The position numbers and the translations under genes were made by a program. The notes under the pieces are model-generated. The model was not told the DNA's origin. It made no database searches and was given only the letters and a program-made list of their open reading frames with translations. Positions 6,456 through 10,471 of a DNA stretch of 10,471 bases are shown one piece after another. The DNA comes from a bacterium (GTDB lineage Bacteria > Sumerlaeota > Sumerlaeia > MVZB01). Within the stretch, counting starts at the first letter, position 1. Every line of letters starts with the position of its first letter. The DNA lies in assembly GCA_023480605.1 (NCBI GenBank), contig JAMCWS010000104.1:2016-12486 (forward strand), given 5' to 3'.

Positions 6456-6503
6456 ACAGGAATGAACAGGGCGCCAACCGCGCGCCCCGAAAATCATAGG
6501 AGG
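6456..6503 (+). promoter_or_regulatory. pilin mRNA leader: GGA motif, hairpin and strong Shine-Dalgarno sequence
   Basis: The predicted leader holds ACAGGA (6456-6461), then a perfect 6-bp stem GGGCGC (6469-6474) with GCGCCC (6482-6487), then AGGAGG (6498-6503) five bases before the ATG. The last element is a near-ideal ribosome binding site and suits an abundant pilin. The two GGA-containing stretches flanking a hairpin are the kind of layout CsrA can bind, and csrA lies 0.9 kb upstream. Regulation by CsrA is inference only. Confidence 0.45.
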
Positions 6504-6508
6504 AAGCG

Positions 6509-6865
6509 ATGATGAAAATGTTTAAGAAGTCCCGCAAAGGTTTCACCTTGGTTGAGATCATGATCGTCGTGGCGATCATCGGCATCCTGATCTCGATCGC
6601 GGTTCCCGGGTTCGTCAAGGCCCGTAACGAATCGCGCACGAAGGCCTGCCAGGAGAACCTGTCGAAGATTGAAGGCGCCAAGGAGCAGTGGGCGATGGAG
6701 AAGAACATCGCCGCCGGCACCGCTTGCACGATCGCCAGCGACCTGGTGGGTGCCGACAGCTATCTGAAAAAGACCCCCGTCTGCCCCGAGAACGGCACCT
6801 ATGACGCGACGACGGTCGGCGCCGATTCGACATGCTCGATCGGTGGCAACCACGTGTTGCAGTAA
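6509..6865 (+). CDS. type IV pilin-like protein (probable major pilin, PilA-like)
   Basis: The product is a 118-residue prepilin. A short basic leader (MMKMFKKSRKG, 11 residues) ends at the prepilin-peptidase site G|FTLVEIMIVVAIIGIL, with Phe+1, Glu+5 and Pro+22 all present. The hydrophobic helix packs into the pilus core; the rest forms a small globular head. The helix continues into CQENLSKIEGAKEQWAMEKN, a conserved-looking segment also found in the next gene, and the C-terminal part has PVCPENGTY and STCSIGG. Four Cys residues could make two disulfides. A strong ribosome site, a dedicated sigma-54 promoter and a terminator just downstream suggest high expression as a major pilin. A type II secretion pseudopilin is the alternative, but no secretion genes are nearby. 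ATG 6512 is a possible alternative start with better spacing. Confidence 0.9.
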   Translation: MMKMFKKSRKGFTLVEIMIVVAIIGILISIAVPGFVKARNESRTKACQENLSKIEGAKEQWAMEKNIAAGTACTIASDLVGADSYLKKTPVCPENGTYDATTVGADSTCSIGGNHVLQ

Positions 6866-6935
6866 GCGCATGTCGGGCGCGCCGGCGGCTCCGCGCCGCG
6901 GCTAGACTGGCTCCATGGCCGGCCGCCTGAACAAC

Positions 6936-6979
6936 AAGGGCGATGGCATTCCTTCCGCGGAATCCTGTCGCCCTTTTTT
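6936..6979 (+). terminator. intrinsic terminator after the first pilin gene
   Basis: AAGGGCGA (6936-6943) pairs with TCGCCCTT (6968-6975), and the RNA ends in a run of six U (6974-6979). An inner stem ATTCC (6948-6952) with GGAAT (6959-6963) extends the structure. It lies 70 bases after the first pilin stop and before the second pilin start. It would therefore end most sigma-54-driven transcripts after one gene. Confidence 0.85.
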
Positions 6980-6983
6980 CAAT

Positions 6984-7024
6984 CCCCTGGCCCGCCGCTC
7001 CAGGGGGTGCGAGGGCGATCGCCC
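6984..7024. repeat. hairpin plus perfect 12-bp palindrome between the pilin genes
   Basis: CCCCTGG (6984-6990) and CCAGGGG (7000-7006) form a perfect 7-bp stem with a 9-base loop. Six bases on, GGGCGATCGCCC (7013-7024) is a perfect 12-bp palindrome ending 25 bases before the second pilin start. The half-site GGGCGA also forms the arm of the upstream terminator. There is no clear sigma-70 or sigma-54 promoter in this gap, so the palindrome could be an operator or simply structured leader RNA. Confidence 0.5.
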
Positions 7025-7049
7025 CGACCGACCTCTAGGGAACCGAACC

Positions 7050-7433
7050 ATGCGACGGCTGACAACCAAACGAACAGGAACTTCGCGGGTAGGCTTCACC
7101 CTGACGGAAATCATGATCGTCGTGGCCATCCTTGGCATTGTGCTGGCCATCGCCGCCACGACCTGGCTGCGCCAGCGCGTGCTCGCCCGCCAGCGTTCCT
7201 GCCAGGAGCAACTCGCCAAGATCGACGGCGCCAAGGAACAATGGGCGTTGACCACCAACGCGCCCGGCAGCACCACGCCCGCCTGGAGCGACCTGGTCAG
7301 CGATGACGGATCGGGTTATCTAAAGCATATTCCCGTCTGCCCCGGCGAGGGCGTTTACGACCTGCACTCGATCAACGAGCCGGTCACCTGCACCATTACC
7401 GAACCCCTCGACCACAACAGCAAGGATTTCTAA
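7050..7433 (+). CDS. second type IV pilin-like protein (probable minor pilin or pseudopilin), paralogue of the upstream gene
   Basis: The product is 127 residues. The leader is 15 residues, basic, and ends SRVG|FTLTEIMIVVAILGIVLAIA, with Gly-1, Phe+1 and Glu+5 in place for prepilin peptidase and N-methylation. Position +22, Pro in most pilins and in the upstream gene, is Thr here. The helix continues into CQEQLAKIDGAKEQWAL, then PVCPGEGVYD and TCTIT, so it is a clear paralogue of the first pilin. It carries three rather than four Cys and has a charged C-terminal tail. The start is ATG 7050, with AGGGA eight bases upstream. The frame is open to 6915, but that would run through the terminator. 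Separation from gene one by a terminator and a weaker ribosome site fit a minor pilin made in smaller amounts; this is inference. Confidence 0.85.
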   Translation: MRRLTTKRTGTSRVGFTLTEIMIVVAILGIVLAIAATTWLRQRVLARQRSCQEQLAKIDGAKEQWALTTNAPGSTTPAWSDLVSDDGSGYLKHIPVCPGEGVYDLHSINEPVTCTITEPLDHNSKDF

Positions 7434-7467
7434 GTCTTGGCCTGCTCGCGAGTGATTGATCCGACGA

Positions 7468-7482
7468 GAGTTCAAGGAACTC
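7468..7482 (+). terminator. small hairpin after the second pilin gene
   Basis: GAGTTC (7468-7473) and GAACTC (7477-7482) form a 6-bp stem with an AAG loop, followed seven bases later by TTTTT (7490-7494). It is a weak candidate terminator; the stronger one lies directly downstream. Confidence 0.35.
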
Positions 7483-7499
7483 GCACGAATTTTTACCAC

Positions 7500-7537
7500 C
7501 GGCCACATTCCGGCCTTCAAAGTGGCCGTTTTTTTTT
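7500..7537 (+). terminator. strong intrinsic terminator of the pilin region
   Basis: CGGCCAC (7500-7506) and GTGGCCG (7522-7528) make a perfect 7-bp GC-rich stem, followed directly by nine T (7529-7537). This separates the pilin genes from the OmpA-like gene, which has its own promoter. Confidence 0.9.
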
Positions 7538-7609
7538 GCCCGGTCGGCCTGGGCCGTTGGCGCCGGCCGGCGGGGGCGAAAAACAAGCCTACGACCACCC
7601 CTAAACCGC

Positions 7610-7638
7610 TTGACAATTCAATCCCCAGCGTTTCTAAT
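7610..7638 (+). promoter_or_regulatory. near-consensus sigma-70 promoter for the OmpA-like lipoprotein (and pyrD)
   Basis: TTGACA (7610-7615) is a perfect -35 box, and TCTAAT (7633-7638) is a five-of-six -10 box, with an ideal 17-base spacer. The predicted start near 7645 gives a leader of about 100 bases before the ATG at 7746. The segment from the terminator to the ATG is otherwise empty. High constitutive expression would suit an abundant envelope lipoprotein. Confidence 0.8.
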
Positions 7639-7745
7639 TTTTTTACGCTGTAGTGACTGGTGTTATATTGATTATCACCTTGTTTAAGTTATTGTCACGG
7701 CGAGGATACCTCCCCGCTCCAAGTCGACCAAAGGATGCTGTTAAG

Positions 7746-8951
7746 ATGCGCACACGAAGCCAGCGGATTATGTTATGGACGCTCCTGGCGGCCGTGGCTT
7801 TCACGGCCACCGGCTGCCGCTACGGGATCAATCGTTATTATGATTTCCGCGATATGATCAATCTCGGCGTCGGCGCCACGCACGAGAATCCCACCACCGG
7901 CATGTGGCCGCCCTCGCTGGGCGTTTACGTCGAGGCGACCGACTTCCTGCAGTTGGGCGCCATCACGCACAACGGCGTCACGGCCGAACTCGACATGCGC
8001 GGCACGGGCGTTTACCCCGAAAGCCGCACCCGGCTGGGCTTTCTCTGGTGGCAGGCGGTCCACATCAACCAGGACTATCGCGAAGCCGCGTACATGAATT
8101 ATTTTAAGGAAGACGACACGCTTTGGGCACAGTGGATGACCAGCCCGATGATGGAATTCTGGGGCAAGCCGGCCAAGGATCTCAACTATAAGCACTGGCG
8201 CAGCGACCTGCAATACGGCATGTGCCTCATGCCGCGCGGCTACCAGTATTGGGAATACACGGGCGCCGAGGTGGCCATTTGCGATCCGTTCCTGACCCAC
8301 TTCGGGCTGATGCTGCGCGCCGGCGTCGACGTCTCCGAAGCCAGCGACTTCCTGCTGGGCTGGTTTGGGTACGATTTCAAGCACGACGACATGACCCCGG
8401 AAATGTTCGCCGAAAAATGCGGCCAGCCGATGGCGGCCGAAGCGCCGGCTCCCGCCGTCGACACGGCCGAACTGGATCGCCTCAAACGGGAAAATGCCGA
8501 TCTGGCCGCGCGAAACCAGGCACTCGAAGACGAACTGGCCAAGGTCCAGGGGGAACTCCGCCGGCTGGCGAAGGGCGTCGAAATCATCCTGCCGATGAAC
8601 GTCCTCTTCGACACGGCCAAGAACACTCTGCGCCCCGAAGGCAAAGCTCTGCTCGACAAGGTGGCCGAGCAGATCAGGCGTGATTACCCCAACCATGAAA
8701 TTACCGTTCAGGGCAACACCGACAGCCGCCCGGTGGTCGTCTCCAGAAACAGGTGGAAAAATAATTTCGACTTGGGGGCTGGACGCTCACTCGCCGTCAT
8801 CGATTACCTGATGAGCAAGGGACTGCCCGAAAAGGATTTCATCCTGCAGTCCAACGCCGCGAACAAGCCGGCGGCGACCAACGCCACCCCCGAGGGACGC
8901 CAGCAGAACCGTCGCGCGGTCATCGTCCTGCGCGCCATGGAAAAGCAGTGA
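7746..8951 (+). CDS. outer-membrane lipoprotein with C-terminal OmpA/MotB-like peptidoglycan-binding domain
   Basis: The product is 401 residues. The N-terminus is basic (MRTRSQR), then hydrophobic (about 8-20), ending TATGC, a plausible though not ideal lipobox (Ala rather than Leu at -3) with Cys24 as the lipidated residue. Residues 25-225 form a domain I cannot name, rich in Trp, Tyr and Met. It includes RYYDFRDMINLGVG, PPSLGVYVEATDFLQLGAITHNG and ESRTRLGFLWWQ; it may be a small beta-rich or barrel-like module. An Ala/Pro linker and a coiled coil (about 239-277) lead to the OmpA domain (279-397), which has VLFDTAKNTLRPEGKALLDK, GNTDSRP, the NNFDLGAGRSLAVIDYL helix (Arg347) and TPEGRQQNRRAVIVL. 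It should tether the outer membrane to peptidoglycan. Its TD motif reads GNTD where most relatives have His or Tyr. ATG 7746 was chosen because a signal peptide starts there and AAGGA (7731-7735) precedes it. Confidence 0.85.
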   Translation: MRTRSQRIMLWTLLAAVAFTATGCRYGINRYYDFRDMINLGVGATHENPTTGMWPPSLGVYVEATDFLQLGAITHNGVTAELDMRGTGVYPESRTRLGFLWWQAVHINQDYREAAYMNYFKEDDTLWAQWMTSPMMEFWGKPAKDLNYKHWRSDLQYGMCLMPRGYQYWEYTGAEVAICDPFLTHFGLMLRAGVDVSEASDFLLGWFGYDFKHDDMTPEMFAEKCGQPMAAEAPAPAVDTAELDRLKRENADLAARNQALEDELAKVQGELRRLAKGVEIILPMNVLFDTAKNTLRPEGKALLDKVAEQIRRDYPNHEITVQGNTDSRPVVVSRNRWKNNFDLGAGRSLAVIDYLMSKGLPEKDFILQSNAANKPAATNATPEGRQQNRRAVIVLRAMEKQ

Positions 8952-8973
8952 TTCCCGGGAGCGGGACCACATC

Positions 8974-9924
8974 TTGAAATCCGATTCGACTCAATCCCCG
9001 CGGCCCGATCTGAGTGTTCAGATCGGGCCGCTCCGTCTGAAGAATCCCGTCACGGTTGCCTCGGGCACGTTCGGTTACGGAACGGAGTATCTTCCGTTTT
9101 ACGATCCCGCCCGGCTGGGGGGGATCTTCCTCAAAGGGCTGACCCTAGAGACGCGCCCCGGCAATCTGCCGCAGCGCCTGGCCGAGACACCGTCGGGCCT
9201 GATGAACGCCATCGGACTGCAAAACGTCGGCGTGGAGGAATTCATCGCGACCAAACTGCCGGCGCTCCAAGGTCTCGGCACGGCCTGCATCGCCAACATC
9301 TGCGGTTCGACGGTCGAGGACTACATCGCGCTGGCGCGGCGCCTGGCCGCCGAGGCGCGGATCGACGCCCTGGAGCTCAACGTCAGTTGCCCCAACGTCA
9401 AGGCCGGTTGTCTGGCTTTCGGATCCGATCCGGTGATGACCGAGGACGTGACGCGGCGGGTGGTTGAGGCGGCCGAGGGGCGGCCGGTGATCGTCAAGCT
9501 CAGTCCCAACGTCGCCTCGATCGCGACGATGGCGCGCGCGACCGAGGCCGGCGGGGCGGCGGCCGTCTCGCTGGTCAACACCTTCCTGGCCCTGGCCATC
9601 GACGTGCGCACGCGCCGCCCGCGCCTGGGCAACGTCACCGGGGGGCTGTCGGGTCCGGCGATCCGACCCATCGCCGTGCGGATGGTCTGGGAAGCCGCCC
9701 ATGCGGTCTCGATCCCCGTCATCGGCCAAGGGGGCATCATGACGGCCGACGACGCGCTGGAGTTCATCATCGCCGGCGCCGCCGCCGTTTCGATCGGCAC
9801 GGCGAACTTCGTCAATCCCAAGGCGCCGATCGAGGTGCTCGAAGGGATTGAAGCGTATCTCCGCCGGAACAACCTGCCCGACCTCGTCGCCCTGCGTGGC
9901 TCGCTGATCCTCGACGAGGACTGA
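8974..9924 (+). CDS. pyrD: dihydroorotate dehydrogenase, class 1B catalytic subunit
   Basis: The 316-residue enzyme oxidises dihydroorotate to orotate in pyrimidine synthesis, with FMN bound in a TIM barrel in the cytosol. Diagnostic segments are NPVTVASGTFGYG (24-36), FLKGLT with Lys54 (52-57), SGLMNAIGLQNVG (74-86), the catalytic-loop NVSCPNVKAG with Cys139 (136-145), KLSPN (175-179), NTFLALAID (202-210), NVTGGLSGPAIRPIA (220-234) and GTANF (275-279). The catalytic Cys, rather than Ser, and the GMAID-like and GGLSGPAI segments mark class 1B. That class normally works with the electron-transfer subunit PyrK and NAD+, but no pyrK is in the window. The start is TTG 8974: no ATG is available until residue 77, and GGGA (8963-8966) lies seven bases before it. 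It begins 22 bases after the lipoprotein gene and probably shares its promoter. Confidence 0.95.
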   Translation: MKSDSTQSPRPDLSVQIGPLRLKNPVTVASGTFGYGTEYLPFYDPARLGGIFLKGLTLETRPGNLPQRLAETPSGLMNAIGLQNVGVEEFIATKLPALQGLGTACIANICGSTVEDYIALARRLAAEARIDALELNVSCPNVKAGCLAFGSDPVMTEDVTRRVVEAAEGRPVIVKLSPNVASIATMARATEAGGAAAVSLVNTFLALAIDVRTRRPRLGNVTGGLSGPAIRPIAVRMVWEAAHAVSIPVIGQGGIMTADDALEFIIAGAAAVSIGTANFVNPKAPIEVLEGIEAYLRRNNLPDLVALRGSLILDED

Positions 9925-9935
9925 CGCGACCCTTC

Positions 9936-9950
9936 TACGCCAAAGGCGTA
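9936..9950. terminator. small hairpin between convergent pyrD and the response regulator
   Basis: TACGCC (9936-9941) and GGCGTA (9945-9950) form a perfect 6-bp stem with an AAA loop, 11 bases after the pyrD stop. There is no T-run on either strand, so termination would be inefficient or need Rho. Its convergent position is suggestive. Confidence 0.3.
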
Positions 9951-9982
9951 CCGAGAGAATTCCCGCCCCCCGTATGTTCCTT

Positions 9983-10008
9983 GATCGCGATCGTGATCGT
10001 AATCGAAT
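9983..10008. repeat. second degenerate 6-bp-period repeat (ATCGNN)
   Basis: Units GATCGC, GATCGT, GATCGT and AATCGA place a CG at 9986, 9992, 9998 and 10004. The array shares CGTAATCGAA with the one at 4186-4227 and, like it, lies downstream of a gene in non-coding DNA beside a C-rich run. This suggests a dispersed family. Confidence 0.5.
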
Positions 10009-10050
10009 ATGAGTCCAGCCCCGCAACCCGCCCGCGGCGCGAGAACGGAT

Positions 10051-10461
10051 TCACGTTCCGGGAGGCGGATTGGGCGCGCGATGGGGGCGAATGCGCTGGT
10101 CGACGATGAGGCGCAACGTGCGCCGCAGGACCGACGGCTGGATCGGCTTGGGGATCAGGTCGGCGGCGCCTTTTTCAACGACGTCGGTCAGCAGCGAGTA
10201 GTCGGCCAGGCCGCTCATCATGATGGCCGGATCGCGGCGCCGATGGCTGCTGAGCCAATCGAGGATCTCGTCGCCCCGGCCGTCTTCGAGGTAGATGTCG
10301 AGCAGCAGGCCGTCATAGACGGACTCGTTCAGCCGCGCGATGGCTTCGCGGCAGGTCAGCGCCGTCTCGACGCCATAGCCCAGCTTGCCGACGAGTTCTT
10401 CAAGGTAAAGGCAGACGTTGGGATCGTCATCGATGACGAGAATACGTTTCGCGCCTTCCAT
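10051..10461 (-). CDS. stand-alone response-regulator receiver protein
   Basis: The 136-residue product is a CheY-like receiver with no output domain. Acidic pocket residues sit at the end of strand 1 (RILVIDDDPN, Asp11-13), the phosphoacceptor is Asp55 in LLLDIYLEDGRG, the switch Ser83 is in IMMSGLAD, and the conserved Lys105 is in LIPKPI. After residue 123 comes a short Pro/Arg-rich tail. A partner histidine kinase would phosphorylate Asp55. None is visible, but it may lie off-window. The frame stays open past ATG 10461 to the window end, and the ten bases available upstream show no ribosome site, so the true start could be farther upstream. It converges with pyrD and probably belongs to a different transcription unit. 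Confidence 0.9.
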   Translation of the reverse strand: MEGAKRILVIDDDPNVCLYLEELVGKLGYGVETALTCREAIARLNESVYDGLLLDIYLEDGRGDEILDWLSSHRRRDPAIMMSGLADYSLLTDVVEKGAADLIPKPIQPSVLRRTLRLIVDQRIRPHRAPNPPPGT

Positions 10462-10471
10462 GAGGTGAGCA

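Noticed and set aside
6453..6508. c-di-GMP (GEMM) riboswitch before the pilin
   Set aside because: Such riboswitches occur before some pilin genes, but the conserved core segments are not present and the leader is too short.
6944..6958. A second GG-N10-GC spacing resembling a sigma-54 promoter before the second pilin
   Set aside because: The -12 box is CCGC rather than TTGC and the site lies inside the terminator hairpin, so the match is probably chance.
7653..7745. Upstream extension of the lipoprotein frame (extra 31 codons with a hydrophobic stretch)
   Set aside because: It starts only about 8 bases after the predicted transcript start, has no ribosome site, and would bury the signal peptide that begins at 7746.
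7773..8696. 307-codon minus-strand frame opposite the OmpA-like lipoprotein
   Set aside because: The + strand has a signal peptide, coiled coil and OmpA domain; the antisense product resembles nothing.

Overview
The window is a high-GC stretch of bacterial chromosome with ordinary core genes. It encodes type IV pilins, a FliW/CsrA pair, a c-di-GMP-type PilZ protein, an OmpA-like lipoprotein and a class 1B dihydroorotate dehydrogenase. A clear sigma-54-type promoter sits before the main pilin. This mix points to a Gram-negative (didermic), motile or twitching bacterium of the deltaproteobacterial kind (Myxococcota/Desulfobacterota-like, or a related uncultured phylum). That placement is inference from gene content; no rRNA or other phylogenetic marker is present.

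Layout, left to right. (1) Bases 1-3657: two large membrane proteins of the C-type (PMT-like) glycosyltransferase superfamily. The first is a DUF2723 protein cut by the window edge; the second is an ArnT/GT39-type enzyme. (2) 3694-4170: smpB (trans-translation). (3) 4171-4361: a non-coding spacer with a degenerate 6-bp-period repeat and a G/C-rich palindrome. (4) 4362-5282: an atypical PilZ protein whose two c-di-GMP motifs are split by a helical insert. (5) 5409-6207: csrA then fliW, the post-transcriptional regulator and its protein antagonist, with a leader rich in GGA motifs before csrA. (6) 6208-7433: two type IV pilin-like genes in tandem. The first has a well-matched sigma-54 promoter with a pair of 18-bp palindromes upstream. 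The second lies behind an intrinsic terminator and several inverted repeats and lacks the usual pilin Pro22. (7) 7500-7638: strong terminator, then a near-consensus sigma-70 promoter. (8) 7746-9924: an OmpA-like lipoprotein and pyrD, both on the + strand and 22 bases apart. (9) 9925-10050: short convergent spacer with a hairpin and a second copy of the 6-bp-period repeat. (10) 10051-10461, minus strand: a stand-alone response-regulator receiver.

Functionally, the middle of the window is about surface motility and its control. PilZ (second messenger), CsrA/FliW (translation switch linked to flagellin) and the sigma-54-driven pilin lie within 3 kb. GGA motifs in the leaders of csrA and the first pilin suggest, but do not prove, that CsrA acts on both. 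I see no CRISPR, transposase, tRNA, rRNA or defence system. The most unusual signals are the regulatory architecture around the pilins, the split PilZ domain, and the dispersed 6-bp-period repeat.
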